Source: Bradyrhizobium elkanii USDA 76 (GTDB lineage Bacteria > Pseudomonadota > Alphaproteobacteria > Rhizobiales > Xanthobacteraceae). Taken from it: a stretch of DNA of 64,000 nt. The notes beneath the pieces are model-generated. The model was not told the origin of the DNA and did not search any database. It saw only the letters and a program-made list of their open reading frames with translations. The stretch's first letter is position 1, and every line of letters begins with the position of its first letter. This document shows positions 8,923 through 17,263 of this stretch, piece after piece. The stretch is taken from assembly GCF_023278185.1 (NCBI RefSeq), contig NZ_CP066356.1, positions 6,006,001 to 6,070,000 on the forward strand, in the 5' to 3' direction. Made by a program: the position numbers and the translations under genes.

Positions 8923-10371
8923 ATGGGGCGCGCATTGATGATCCAGGGAGCCGGCTCGGACGTGGGCAAATCGCTCATCGTCGCCGGCCTTGCGCGCGCG
9001 GCCAGACGGCGCGGCCTGCGCGTGCTGCCGTTCAAGCCGCAGAACATGTCGAACAATGCGGCCGTGACCGTCGACGGCGGCGAGATCGGCCGCGCGCAGG
9101 CCGTGCAGGCGCTTGCCGCCGGCGTCGAGCCGCACACCGACATGAACCCGGTGCTGCTCAAGCCCGAGAGCGATGTCGGCGCCCAGATCATCGTGCACGG
9201 CAAACGGATCGCCACCGCACGCGCGCGCGAATATGCCGGCATGAAACCGTCGCTGATGGGCGCGGTGCTGGAGAGTTTTGCGCGCCTGAAGCAGCGCGCC
9301 GATCTGGTGCTGGTGGAGGGCGCCGGCAGCCCCGCCGAGGTCAACTTACGCAAAGCCGACATCGCCAATATGGGCTTTGCACGCCGGGCCGACGTGCCGG
9401 TGGTGCTGGTCGGCGACATCGACCGCGGCGGCGTGATCGCGCAGCTCGTCGGCATCAAGACGGTGATCGATCCTGATGATGCCGCGATGATCCAGGGCTT
9501 TGTCATCAACAAATTCCGCGGCGATCCGACATTGTTCGACGACGGCTACCGCCTGATCGAAGCCCGCACCGCCTGGCGCGGCTTTGGCGTGCTGCCCTGG
9601 TTCGTCCGTGCCGGCGAACTTCCGGCCGAAGATGCGCTCGGGCTCGGCGAGGCACGCAAGCCCGGTCAGTGCAAGATCGCGTTCCTGGCGCTGTCGCGGA
9701 TCGCCAATTTCGACGACCTCGATCCGCTGAAGCTCGAGCCCGGCGTCGATCTCGTGATGGTACGTCCAGGCGAAGCCATCCCGGGTGATGCGAAGCTCGT
9801 CATCCTGCCCGGCTCGAAATCGACCCGCGGCGATCTCGCCTTCCTGCGCGCGCAGGGCTGGGACATCGACCTCCTGGCGCATCATCGCCGCGGCGGCCAT
9901 GTCCTCGGCCTGTGCGGCGGCTACCAGATGCTCGGACACAGCGTCGCCGATCCCGATGGGATCGAAGGTCCTGCCGGCGAAACGCGCGGTCTCGGGCTGC
10001 TCGATGTCACGACCACCATGACCGAACAGAAGACGCTGACGCGCGTCAGCGCGGTGCATGCCGCGACCAGCCAGCCGATCAGCGCCTACGAGATCCATAT
10101 CGGCCGCACCGATGGCCCCGATCGCGCGCGGCCTTTTGCATCACTCGACGGTACGGCTGAGGGCGCGGTTTCTGCCAACGGGCGCGTTCACGGCAGCTAT
10201 CTGCACGGCCTGTTCGCCTCGGACGAATTTCGCAAGGCTTTCCTCGCGCAACTCGACATCGCGGCGGCTGATCAGCCCTACGGCGCCAGGGTCGAGACCG
10301 CACTCGATGCGCTTGCCAAGCACATCGAGACCCATCTCGATGTCGACGGCCTGCTCGCGCTGGTGCGTTAA
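8923..10371 (+). CDS. cobQ: Cobyric acid synthase (CobQ)
   Basis: Amidates adenosylcobyrinic acid a,c-diamide at positions b, d, e and g using glutamine and ATP. The 482-residue protein begins with the dethiobiotin-synthetase-like domain ([44 protein letters not shown]) and ends with a class I glutamine amidotransferase domain containing [11 protein letters not shown] (catalytic Cys near residue 330) and [10 protein letters not shown] (His). Length and domain order are standard. Its 3' end overlaps the convergent cobC stop by four bases, leaving no room for a separate terminator between the two. Confidence 0.96.
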   Translation: MGRALMIQGAGSDVGKSLIVAGLARAARRRGLRVLPFKPQNMSNNAAVTVDGGEIGRAQAVQALAAGVEPHTDMNPVLLKPESDVGAQIIVHGKRIATARAREYAGMKPSLMGAVLESFARLKQRADLVLVEGAGSPAEVNLRKADIANMGFARRADVPVVLVGDIDRGGVIAQLVGIKTVIDPDDAAMIQGFVINKFRGDPTLFDDGYRLIEARTAWRGFGVLPWFVRAGELPAEDALGLGEARKPGQCKIAFLALSRIANFDDLDPLKLEPGVDLVMVRPGEAIPGDAKLVILPGSKSTRGDLAFLRAQGWDIDLLAHHRRGGHVLGLCGGYQMLGHSVADPDGIEGPAGETRGLGLLDVTTTMTEQKTLTRVSAVHAATSQPISAYEIHIGRTDGPDRARPFASLDGTAEGAVSANGRVHGSYLHGLFASDEFRKAFLAQLDIAAADQPYGARVETALDALAKHIETHLDVDGLLALVR

Positions 10372-11333
10372 ACGGGCAGCACGGCGGAAAGACGAGACCA
10401 TTCGGCCTCGCTGCCCGGCAAGCCGAGGCGCAGCCATCCCGGTTTCTGCTGGAAAACCCGCGACCAGATCTGTGCACGCGCAAGCTTCGCCTGCGCGGCC
10501 AACGCATCGCCGGTCTCGTAGAGCCGGAACAACAGCGTGCCGCCGAGCAGCGTCCAGCCCTGCGATCGCGCCGCCGCGTCGAGCCTGACGCAGTCGTCCG
10601 CGAGCCGCGCGGCCGTGGCCTTGGCCCAGTCGCGATCGAGCAACGCGCGCCGTCCGATCGCAATCGCGGCGCCCGAAACCGGCCATGGGCCCGCCATCGC
10701 GGCAAGCGCGGCGATGTCTGCCTCGCTGCCGACAGCGAAGCCGAGCCGCAAGCCGGCAAGTCCGTAAAACTTGCCGAATGAGCGCAGGATCAGGAGCCCG
10801 GCGCGTCCTGCTTCCGGTGCAAGAGACAGGTCAGGAACGGCGTCCACAAAACTCTCGTCGATGACGAGCCGGCCAACGCGCGGCAACAGCGCCAGCAACT
10901 CCTGCCGGTCGTGGCGTCGTCCATCGGGATTGTTCGGATTGACGACGACGGCAATGTCCGCTCCCGCGAGCGCGGCGAGATCGGACATCTCGGCGACGTC
11001 CCAGCCGGCGGCCGACAACACCGCGGCATACTCATTGTAGGTCGGCGCCAGGATCCGCGCCCGCCCCTTGAGCGCCAGATGCGGCAGCAACTGAATGGCG
11101 GCCTGCGCACCGCCCATCGCCACCATCGGTGCGTCGGTGCCGTAGGGCTGCCGCGCGGCGGCGTGCAGCGATTCAAGATCGGATCGCGACGGCAACGCGC
11201 TCCAGTGCCGCGGCTCGACATCGACCAGGGGATACGGCACCCGATTAATCCCGGTCGACAGGTCGATCCAGTCGTCCGCGGCGCCGCCGAAGCGCTGCTG
11301 GGCGACATCAAGATTCCCGCCGTGCTCCCGCAT
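10368..11333 (-). CDS. cobC: Threonine-phosphate decarboxylase-like aminotransferase (CobC)
   Basis: PLP-dependent fold-type I enzyme of 321 residues that provides the aminopropanol linker of cobalamin together with CobD. Visible features are [14 protein letters not shown] at the N terminus, [14 protein letters not shown], and [19 protein letters not shown] carrying the Schiff-base lysine. The ATG at 11333 has AAGGAG six bases before it; a GTG at 11348 overlapping the cobD stop is a weaker alternative. In Pseudomonas denitrificans nomenclature cobC and cobD are neighbours exactly as here, with cobD upstream in the same operon. Confidence 0.93.
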   Translation of the reverse strand: MREHGGNLDVAQQRFGGAADDWIDLSTGINRVPYPLVDVEPRHWSALPSRSDLESLHAAARQPYGTDAPMVAMGGAQAAIQLLPHLALKGRARILAPTYNEYAAVLSAAGWDVAEMSDLAALAGADIAVVVNPNNPDGRRHDRQELLALLPRVGRLVIDESFVDAVPDLSLAPEAGRAGLLILRSFGKFYGLAGLRLGFAVGSEADIAALAAMAGPWPVSGAAIAIGRRALLDRDWAKATAARLADDCVRLDAAARSQGWTLLGGTLLFRLYETGDALAAQAKLARAQIWSRVFQQKPGWLRLGLPGSEAEWSRLSAVLPV

Positions 11334-11344
11334 GCGTCGCTCCT

Positions 11345-12286
11345 TCACGCCAGCGCCAGGGCGACGAACGCCGCAGCCAACAGCACCATGGCGTAGCGAT
11401 AGAGTTTCAGCCCGGTGAGGACGTCAGCACCAGCCGGATCGCGCGCCCCCTCGTTCAGCCAGGGCTCATCGGCGATGTGACCGTGATAGATGCGGGGACC
11501 GCTGAGCCGGACGCCGAGCGCGCCGGCCATCGCGGCTTCCGGCCAGCCGGCATTCGGCGAGCGATGCCGCCGCGCATCGCGCAACATGCATGACCACGCC
11601 TGCGAACGGTTCGGCGCGAGCAGCACGAACAGAAGACCCGTCAACCGCGCTGGAACGAGATTGGCGAGATCGTCGATCCGGGCGGCCGCCCAGCCAAAGG
11701 CTTCGTGCCGCTCGGTGCGATGACCGATCATGGAGTCCAGTGTGTTGATCGCCTTGTAGCCAAGGATCCCCGGCAGGCCGAACAGCGCGCCCCAGAACAC
11801 CGGCGCCACGATGCCGTCGGATGCATTCTCGGCGAGGCTCTCGATGGTGGCGCGCGCGATGCCGGCGTCGTCGAGCGTCGCCGGATCACGCCCGACAATT
11901 TGCGCGACCGCCGAACGCGCGGCTGTGATGTCGCCGGATAGAAGAGGATTTGCCACCGCGGCGACATGGTCATGCAGCGAACGCGCGGCAACCAGCGGCC
12001 ATGCCAGGACACCGACGAGGACAACGCGAACCCATCCGGATGCGAGCACGGACTGAACGGTCCAACCGAGCGCGATCACCAGCGCGATCACGAGGATCGC
12101 AGCCGCAATGCCAGCCCCGCGCCGAAACGCCGGCGGATCGGAGGCGCGGTTCCATGCGCTGTCGACAAGATGGATCAGCCGGCCGAGCCAGCTCACGGGA
12201 TGGCCGATGCGGGCAAACAGCCACGCCGGCCAGCCGATCAAGGCATCCACCGCCATCGCCACCGCCATCGCTCCCGCAAAACCCAC
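11345..12286 (-). CDS. cobD: Adenosylcobinamide-phosphate synthase (CobD/CbiB), membrane protein
   Basis: Attaches the aminopropanol(-phosphate) arm to adenosylcobyric acid. It is an integral membrane protein with several hydrophobic segments (for example IAAAILVIALVIALGW and VVLVGVLAWPLVAA) and the conserved motifs GHPVSWLGRLI, ATIESLAENASDGIVAPVFW and AINTLDSMIGHR. The frame is open back to 12475, but the added residues are low-complexity and unlike the family. The best start is GTG at 12286, preceded by GAGGAGAGG at ideal spacing; the ATG at 12268 has a purine run only two bases away. The gene is divergent from cobU. Confidence 0.93.
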   Translation of the reverse strand: MGFAGAMAVAMAVDALIGWPAWLFARIGHPVSWLGRLIHLVDSAWNRASDPPAFRRGAGIAAAILVIALVIALGWTVQSVLASGWVRVVLVGVLAWPLVAARSLHDHVAAVANPLLSGDITAARSAVAQIVGRDPATLDDAGIARATIESLAENASDGIVAPVFWGALFGLPGILGYKAINTLDSMIGHRTERHEAFGWAAARIDDLANLVPARLTGLLFVLLAPNRSQAWSCMLRDARRHRSPNAGWPEAAMAGALGVRLSGPRIYHGHIADEPWLNEGARDPAGADVLTGLKLYRYAMVLLAAAFVALALA

Positions 12287-12434
12287 GCAACCCTCTCCTC
12301 GCCGCGATCCCCCTGATGCGCAAGACATCGGCCGAGCGCAAGCCCTCCGGGACGGATTTCGGCTTTGTCTTTCTCCGCGATTGGTGGTTAGAGCGTTTGT
12401 GAACGACGTGCGTACCGGTCGCACAGGAGATGAT

Positions 12435-12938
12435 ATGGCCGTCATTCTGATCACGGGGGGAGCCCGGTCCGGCAAAAGCCGACGCGCCGAACTTCGTGCG
12501 CGCAGCTTTCCGGGACAGCCGGTCTATATCGCGACCGCCGAGGCACTCGATGCGGAAATGAATGAGCGGATCGCCAAGCATCGCGCGCGGCGCGGCAGCG
12601 ACTGGATCGAGCGCGAGGTGCCGCTCGATCTCGTTGAAGTGCTGTCCGAGACCGATGGCGGCGGCGCGAGGCTGGTCGATTGTCTGACGCTCTGGCTATC
12701 CAATCTGCTGCATGCCGGGCGCGACTGGTCGCAGGAAGTGACGCGGCTGGCGGATGCGCTGTCGCGCCAGCACGGCCCGGTCGTACTGGTCACCAACGAG
12801 GTCGGTCTCGGCATCGTGCCGGACAATGCATTGGCGCGGACTTTCCGCGACGCCGCGGGAATCATGAACCAGACTATCGCCGGCATCGCGGACGAGGTCG
12901 AGTTCGTCGTTGCGGGCCTGCCAATGAAGCTTAAATGA
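12435..12938 (+). CDS. cobU: Adenosylcobinamide kinase / guanylyltransferase (CobU/CobP)
   Basis: Bifunctional enzyme that phosphorylates adenosylcobinamide and converts it to adenosyl-GDP-cobinamide. The 167-residue protein begins AVILITGGARSGKSRRAE, the P-loop form typical of CobU, followed by PVYIATAEALDAEM, RIAKHRARRGSDW (with the guanylylated histidine) and VDCLTLWLSNLL, then VLVTNEVGLGIVP. The start has CAGGAGA just upstream; longer in-frame starts run antisense through cobD and are rejected. The stop overlaps the bluB start as ATGA. In Pseudomonas denitrificans naming this is CobP. Confidence 0.95.
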   Translation: MAVILITGGARSGKSRRAELRARSFPGQPVYIATAEALDAEMNERIAKHRARRGSDWIEREVPLDLVEVLSETDGGGARLVDCLTLWLSNLLHAGRDWSQEVTRLADALSRQHGPVVLVTNEVGLGIVPDNALARTFRDAAGIMNQTIAGIADEVEFVVAGLPMKLK

Positions 12939-13603
12939 AGTCCGAGATCGATCCTGCCAAAGGCCCCGCGATGGTCTCATTCGACGATACGTTTCGCCGC
13001 CAACTGCACGAACTGTTCGTGTGGCGGCGCGACGTGCGGCGGTTCCGGGCCGATCCGCTGCCGGATGGCACGATCGAGCGGCTGATCGAGATCGCCTGCC
13101 TGTCGCCTTCGGTCGGCCTGAGCCAGCCCTGGCGGTTCGTCATTGTCGACGACGAGGCACGACGCCGCGCCGTCATCGACGACTTCAGGGCCTGCAACGC
13201 CGATGCGCTGCGGTCCTATTCGGGCGAGCGTGCCGCCAAATATGCCGCGTTGAAATTATCAGGCCTGGAGGAAGCGCCGGGCCATCTCGCCGTGTTTGCC
13301 GAGAAGACCGACCAGATCGGCGCCGGTCTCGGCCGCGCGACGATGCCGGAGACGTCGGAATATTCCGTGGTGGCCGCGATCTGCTCGATGTGGCTTGCCG
13401 CGCGCGCCGAAGGCATCGGCATCGGCTGGGTATCGATCCTCAATCCAGAACGCATTCATGACGTTCTGGAAATCCCGCACTCCTGGAAATTTATCGGCTA
13501 TCTCTGCATCGGTTACCCCCAGACCGAATGCGACCGTCCGGAGCTCGAACAGGCCAAGTGGGAATCGCGGCGAGGTCCGGATGAATTCACCATCCGACGC
13601 TGA
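12935..13603 (+). CDS. bluB: 5,6-dimethylbenzimidazole synthase (BluB)
   Basis: Nitroreductase-fold enzyme that cannibalises reduced FMN with O2 to make the lower ligand of B12. The 222-residue sequence has the FMN-binding RRDVRRFRADPLPDG near residue 30, SPSVGLSQPWRFVIV near residue 60, the lid region SGERAAKYAALKLSGLEEAPGHLAVF and GIGIGWVSILNPERI near residue 165, all typical of BluB rather than generic nitroreductases. The start overlaps the cobU stop. With cobG it marks an aerobic B12 pathway with endogenous DMB synthesis. Confidence 0.95.
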   Translation: MKSEIDPAKGPAMVSFDDTFRRQLHELFVWRRDVRRFRADPLPDGTIERLIEIACLSPSVGLSQPWRFVIVDDEARRRAVIDDFRACNADALRSYSGERAAKYAALKLSGLEEAPGHLAVFAEKTDQIGAGLGRATMPETSEYSVVAAICSMWLAARAEGIGIGWVSILNPERIHDVLEIPHSWKFIGYLCIGYPQTECDRPELEQAKWESRRGPDEFTIRR

Positions 13604-13925
13604 CCGGGCCCCTGCCGGCGACCGCACCTCAAGCTGTGACGCGCACTGGCGCGCCGACATCGCCTCGCTGGTCTTTCCCGTCCCGGAGCACCGCGCCATC
13701 TGCGCGGTGCATCGGGGCGCCTTTCGCACGCTGCTTGGCACCGATCCGACGGCGGACGCATGTCTCGCCCATTTCAGGCGATTTGAACAAGCCTTCAAGG
13801 CAGCCGCACGCGCCAAGATCGAGCGCAAGCGCATTCCCCTTGGAACAAATTTGCATCTTACCAGTCGCGACATCACCCGAAAGCTGCTAGAAGCCGATCA
13901 AATCGAATGTGGAGAACGACCATGA
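13581..13925 (+). CDS. Small conserved-looking hypothetical protein between bluB and cbtB
   Basis: A 114-residue frame starting at ATG 13581 inside the last 23 bases of bluB and ending ATGA-overlapped with the cbtB start. Recognisable stretches are SLVFPVPEHRAICAVHRGAF and TNLHLTSRDITRKLLEAD; there are three cysteines and no transmembrane segment or signal peptide. The tight overlaps on both sides suggest a real, translationally coupled gene of the bluB-cbtBA operon. I do not recognise the family and give no function; a link to cobalt supply is suggested only by the neighbours. Confidence 0.7.
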   Translation: MNSPSDADRAPAGDRTSSCDAHWRADIASLVFPVPEHRAICAVHRGAFRTLLGTDPTADACLAHFRRFEQAFKAAARAKIERKRIPLGTNLHLTSRDITRKLLEADQIECGERP

Positions 13926-14131
13926 GCCAGTCCCAGACCGCGCAAACCCAGGTTACTCAAGCTCAGGTCACGCTGCCGATCGCTACCCGACAGGTCGGAC
14001 GGCTTGCGCAGTCGTTGATGGCCATGACGCTCGGCCTGTTCATCGTCGGCGTGGTCGGCTTCTCGCACATCGACGTGATCCACAACGCCGCGCATGACGT
14101 GCGCCATTCCAACGCCTTCCCCTGCCACTGA
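13922..14131 (+). CDS. cbtB: CbtB, small subunit of the CbtAB cobalt transporter
   Basis: A 69-residue protein with one transmembrane helix (LMAMTLGLFIVGVVGFSHI) followed by a histidine-rich tail DVIHNAAHDVRHSNAFPCH, the diagnostic metal-binding end of the CbtB family. It is thought to act with CbtA in cobalt uptake in the inner membrane. The ATG at 13922 overlaps the preceding gene by four bases and has GGAG upstream; an in-frame ATG at 13907 would add five residues. cbtA follows ten bases downstream. In many bacteria cbtAB lie behind a B12 riboswitch; none is visible directly upstream here. Confidence 0.93.
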   Translation: MSQSQTAQTQVTQAQVTLPIATRQVGRLAQSLMAMTLGLFIVGVVGFSHIDVIHNAAHDVRHSNAFPCH

Positions 14132-14141
14132 CCGCCTTTGC

Positions 14142-14888
14142 ATGAGCACGTTTCGCTCGATCGTCTTCTCGTCAGTCATTGCCGGGTTCATCGTCGGCCT
14201 GATCGTCACCGCGGTCCAGCAATTCGGCACCGTTCCCCTGATCCTCAGGGCCGAGGTCTATGAGAAGACGGCCGCGCACAAGCACGAAGCCGCCGCGCCA
14301 CCGCAGGCGATCCTCGTCCATGATCATGCGGATCATGATCATGCTGCGGAGGCCTGGGAGCCGCGCGACGGTCTGGAACGCAACGTCTATACCGCGGGGG
14401 CAAACATCCTGACCGCGATCGGCTTTGCGCTTCTGCTCGGCGGCTTCCTCGCGGTTCGCAGCGGCGCGACCGGCGAGCAGATCTCGTGGCATGAAGGCTT
14501 GATGTGGGGCCTTGCGGGTTTTGCCGTCTTCACCATCGCTCCGGGCCTCGGACTGCCGCCTGAATTGCCGGGCGTCCCCACCGCTCCGCTGCTCTCGCGT
14601 CAGATCTGGTGGGTGACGGCGGTGCTGGCGACCGCAGCCGGCCTCGGACTGATCGTGTTCCGGCGTTCGATGCCGGCCGCCATCGCCGGCGTGGTCCTGA
14701 TCATGCTACCGCATCTGATCGGCGCGCCCGAGCTGCAGCATGTCGAGACCAACGTGCCTTCGTCCCTGTCGCATCAGTTCGTGGTCGCCGTCACGCTGAC
14801 CAGCCTGGTGTTCTGGTCCCTGCTGGGCAGCCTGACGAGCGCCGCATTCGCCTATTTCGATCGGCCGGGCTCATCCGCTCGCGGTTGA
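14142..14888 (+). CDS. cbtA: CbtA, cobalt transporter membrane subunit
   Basis: Five or six hydrophobic segments over 248 residues, starting with FRSIVFSSVIAGFIVGLIVTA. A histidine-rich loop HDHADHDHAAEAWEP near residue 65 and the conserved GLMWGLAGFAVFTIAPGLGLPPELPG are typical of CbtA. The ATG at 14142 places the first helix at the N terminus; an upstream in-frame ATG at 14094 would overlap cbtB and add non-family residues. The 3' end overlaps the convergent hydrolase gene by 18 bases. Together with cbtB and the cob genes it makes a cobalt-acquisition/B12 island. Confidence 0.93.
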   Translation: MSTFRSIVFSSVIAGFIVGLIVTAVQQFGTVPLILRAEVYEKTAAHKHEAAAPPQAILVHDHADHDHAAEAWEPRDGLERNVYTAGANILTAIGFALLLGGFLAVRSGATGEQISWHEGLMWGLAGFAVFTIAPGLGLPPELPGVPTAPLLSRQIWWVTAVLATAAGLGLIVFRRSMPAAIAGVVLIMLPHLIGAPELQHVETNVPSSLSHQFVVAVTLTSLVFWSLLGSLTSAAFAYFDRPGSSARG

Positions 14889-15698
14889 CAGCCGCTGCCT
14901 GAAAAACGCCGTTATCTCATCGCGGGCCGCGATGGTCGGCTGGCCGGCCTCGTCAATCAGATGCACCGTCACGACGCTGTGCGGTGTCGTGACGAAATGC
15001 CGGAAGAACGGCGGCACATCGCGGTTTGCCGCGCTGTCGGGAAGCACTCGCCCGATGAATCGGTCGCCGAGCGCCTCGCGATAGGCCGCAAAGCGCTGCG
15101 CCATGCAGAACTTGTCACCCTCAAAGCGATACGCCAGCACGGTCAGGTCTTCGCGCTCCAGCCGCTCGCGCACCGCTTTGACCTGCTCCGGCGCGATCTC
15201 GATGCCCGCCGGATCGTTCAACGGCAATGACGGCTGCGAAAGCACCGGCGCCAGCATCGACGGCTCCAGCATCATGGTGAGCGCGAAATTGCCGGTAAAG
15301 CACATCCCGATGGCCCCGACGCCGGGACCGCCGCATTCGCCATGGGCAAATCGCGCCAGCGCACGCAGCCATTGCGTCACGGGACTCGACTGGTTTGCGG
15401 CCATCGCACGAAACTCCGCGCTGACGCAGGCGCGCTGAAACACCGCGGCCCCCTCCTCCGCGCTTGCAATAGCGCCGTCACGGCCGAACAGCGACGGCAT
15501 ATAGACGGTGAATCCGGCATCGCGAACCCAGCGGGCGAAGCGGGCCACATGCGGGCTGATGCCCGGCATCTCCGCCATCACGATCACCGCAGGACCTGCG
15601 CCGCCAACATGGACGGTCTTGCCGGCACCATCGAGGGTAATCTGGCGGCGCTCGAAATCCTCGAGCGGATCGTCCTGGGTCATCGGCCGGTTCGGCAT
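14871..15698 (-). CDS. Dienelactone-hydrolase-family protein
   Basis: Alpha/beta hydrolase of 275 residues, cytoplasmic (no signal peptide). The nucleophile elbow GAIGMCFTGNFAL places a cysteine at the active site, as in dienelactone hydrolases, and VIVMAEMPGISPHVARFARW with GFTVYMPSLFGRDG matches the N-terminal part of the fold. The substrate is unknown; many family members act on lactones or esters in aromatic degradation. It is transcribed divergently from the GlxA/AraC-type regulator at 15820 across a 120-bp gap with a palindrome, so that regulator may control it. Confidence 0.8.
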   Translation of the reverse strand: MPNRPMTQDDPLEDFERRQITLDGAGKTVHVGGAGPAVIVMAEMPGISPHVARFARWVRDAGFTVYMPSLFGRDGAIASAEEGAAVFQRACVSAEFRAMAANQSSPVTQWLRALARFAHGECGGPGVGAIGMCFTGNFALTMMLEPSMLAPVLSQPSLPLNDPAGIEIAPEQVKAVRERLEREDLTVLAYRFEGDKFCMAQRFAAYREALGDRFIGRVLPDSAANRDVPPFFRHFVTTPHSVVTVHLIDEAGQPTIAARDEITAFFRQRLSTASG

Positions 15699-15768
15699 CG
15701 GCGGTCCTCCTGATCGTGATCGGCAGCGTCTCGGCGTCAGAGTTGCGATTTTCCGGCCCGGCAGCTAG

Positions 15769-15782
15769 TGTCAAAAATGACA
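15769..15782. promoter_or_regulatory. Palindrome TGTCA-N4-TGACA in divergent promoter region
   Basis: A perfect inverted repeat TGTCA-AAAA-TGACA lies between the hydrolase and regulator start codons, about 40 bp before the latter. It is a plausible operator for the adjacent AraC/GlxA-type regulator or another protein. The assignment rests only on position and symmetry. Confidence 0.45.
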
Positions 15783-15793
15783 TTGATCGCGGA

Positions 15794-15827
15794 TTTTATG
15801 ACATGACCAATTTTACGACATGACCAA
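15794..15827 (+). repeat. 17-bp tandem duplication spanning a start codon
   Basis: TTTTATGACATGACCAA (15794-15810) is followed directly by TTTTACGACATGACCAA (15811-15827), one mismatch apart. The second copy contains the ATG (15820) of the GlxA-type regulator. The ATG codons in the first copy run into a stop after a few codons, so translation must start in the second copy. Confidence 0.85.
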
Positions 15828-16746
15828 GGTCGCGGTTGTCGAGATCGACGGCTGCCTCGCGTCGGCGGCCGCCATCACCCACGACGTGCTGGCCATCGCC
15901 AACCGGATCAGCACGACGAAGCGCGCGCGCTTTGAGGTGACAACGCTGCGTTATGGGCCGAGGCGGCACGCCGGCCGATTGCGCGGCGCCGACCTCGTCA
16001 TCGTTCCCGGACTCGGCTCGGCATCGGCCAGCGAACTGGAGCGGAAGCTGGCGACACCGGCATGTCGGCACGCCCGCGACATGCTGGTCACGGCGTTCGC
16101 GAACGGCGCGATGCTCGCCGCGTCATGCGCCAGCAGCTTCCTGCTGGCGGAGACCGGCCTGCTCGACGGCAAGCGAGCGACAACCACATGGTGGTTCGCG
16201 CCGCTGTTTCGGCAACGCTATCCGAGTGTCGAGCTGATGACGGAGCGGATGGTGGTGGCCGACTGGCCGATCGCAACCGCCGGCGCGGCGATGGCGCAGA
16301 TGGACCTGATGCTAGCGGTGATCACGCGTTTCGGCAGCCCGGCGCTCGCCAAGGGCTGCGCCAATTACCTGCTGCTCGGCGAGCGGCATTCGCAGGCGCC
16401 ATTCATGGCGATCAATTATCTTGCCAGCCAGGACCCCAAGGTCGCCAGGGCCGAGAAATGGGTGCGCAGCAACATAGCGCGCGACTTCACGATCGGGGAC
16501 GTCGCCGCTGCCGTCGCGCTGGCGCCACGGACATTTGCCAGACGGCTCGAGTCGATCTGCGGCGTGTCGCCCATTCAATTCGTGCAACGCATCAGGATCG
16601 AGACGGCGCGGTCGCTGCTCGAGACCACGCGGCTTTCCGTCGAAGAGATCGCGGGCAAGGTTGGATATGCCGAGCCATCGACCCTCCGCCGGCTGATCCG
16701 GCGCGAAACGCGGCATTCGCCGCGGCATTTCCGCTCAGCCGGTTGA
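15820..16746 (+). CDS. GlxA/FtrA-type transcriptional regulator (DJ-1/PfpI plus AraC domains)
   Basis: A 308-residue regulator. Residues 1-190 form a DJ-1/PfpI-like domain (VAVVEIDGCLASAAAIT, ADLVIVPGLGS, ANGAMLAASCASSFLLAETGLLDG), which is non-catalytic in this group and probably senses a ligand. The C-terminal AraC HTH pair spans about residues 210-305 (FTIGDVAAAVALAPRTFARR and LSVEEIAGKVGYAEPSTLRRL). It probably controls the divergent dienelactone-hydrolase-like gene. A 17-bp tandem duplication overlaps its start. The inducer is unknown. Confidence 0.85.
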   Translation: MTKVAVVEIDGCLASAAAITHDVLAIANRISTTKRARFEVTTLRYGPRRHAGRLRGADLVIVPGLGSASASELERKLATPACRHARDMLVTAFANGAMLAASCASSFLLAETGLLDGKRATTTWWFAPLFRQRYPSVELMTERMVVADWPIATAGAAMAQMDLMLAVITRFGSPALAKGCANYLLLGERHSQAPFMAINYLASQDPKVARAEKWVRSNIARDFTIGDVAAAVALAPRTFARRLESICGVSPIQFVQRIRIETARSLLETTRLSVEEIAGKVGYAEPSTLRRLIRRETRHSPRHFRSAG

Positions 16747-16778
16747 TCCGCAACGATGCCGCATCCGCGATGAAATCA

Positions 16779-16944
16779 TCACGCCGAGAGCCACGCGAAT
16801 GCGCGGCGCAAGAATGCCGGCGCATCCTTTTCGACTGGCGTTCCATGGGCCATCAGCACCTTTTCGGCGGGCCACGCCAGAATCCTTTGCAAGGCCGCGC
16901 GCGGCGCGGCGGCCCGTGAAGGCAACGCGGAACTTGACCGTCGG
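16779..16944 (-). pseudogene. Remnant of a DUF4336-like gene (C-terminal end, frameshifted)
   Basis: On the minus strand, 16944-16897 reads PTVKFRVAFTGRRAAR. After one extra base near 16896 the next frame reads ALQRILAWPAEKVLMAHGTP, VEKDAPAFLRRAFAWLSA and a stop at 16779. As remembered, this series matches the C-terminal end of DUF4336 metallo-beta-lactamase-like proteins. No N-terminal part was found upstream, so this looks like a decayed gene. The rest of the 16747-17263 gap shows no convincing coding sequence on either strand. Confidence 0.55.
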
Positions 16945-17263
16945 GCGCCGCATCCAACGCCGCGCGCTCCGCCGGCGTTGCGGGTTCATTTACCATGCCC
17001 GGCGTGACAGGCCGCGGACAAGGGCAATGTCGATCATCGGTTCCGATCGCGCCGCGGCCAATTGCAACGATCGGGTTTACGCAACCTTAGACGATTTGAT
17101 CCAAATGTTGCGCGTGCACGACGCGATTGGGATGAAGCGGCCGATGTCGCAGAAGTCGGACCTCGAGGGACACAGGCTGGCCTTCGCTGATGACGCCGCG
17201 CGTCACCTCGCGGCGAATGACGCGGATCGTGGCGCTGTGATGCCGCGCGCAACTATCGGCCGG

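Noticed and set aside
12408..12424. Inverted repeat GTGCG...CGCAC before cobU
   Set aside because: Only five base pairs, off-centre from the inner ACCGGT palindrome, and overlapping the ribosome-binding region; likely chance in GC-rich sequence.
13604..13921. Possible second cobalamin riboswitch upstream of cbtB
   Set aside because: I looked for the B12 box and the GCCACTG and GGGAAG elements on both strands. None is present, and the stretch is coding.
16799..17263. N-terminal extension of the GT87-like protein
   Set aside because: Arg-rich, antisense to the DUF4336-like remnant and unlike any membrane-protein start; ATG 17264 places the start just before the first helix.
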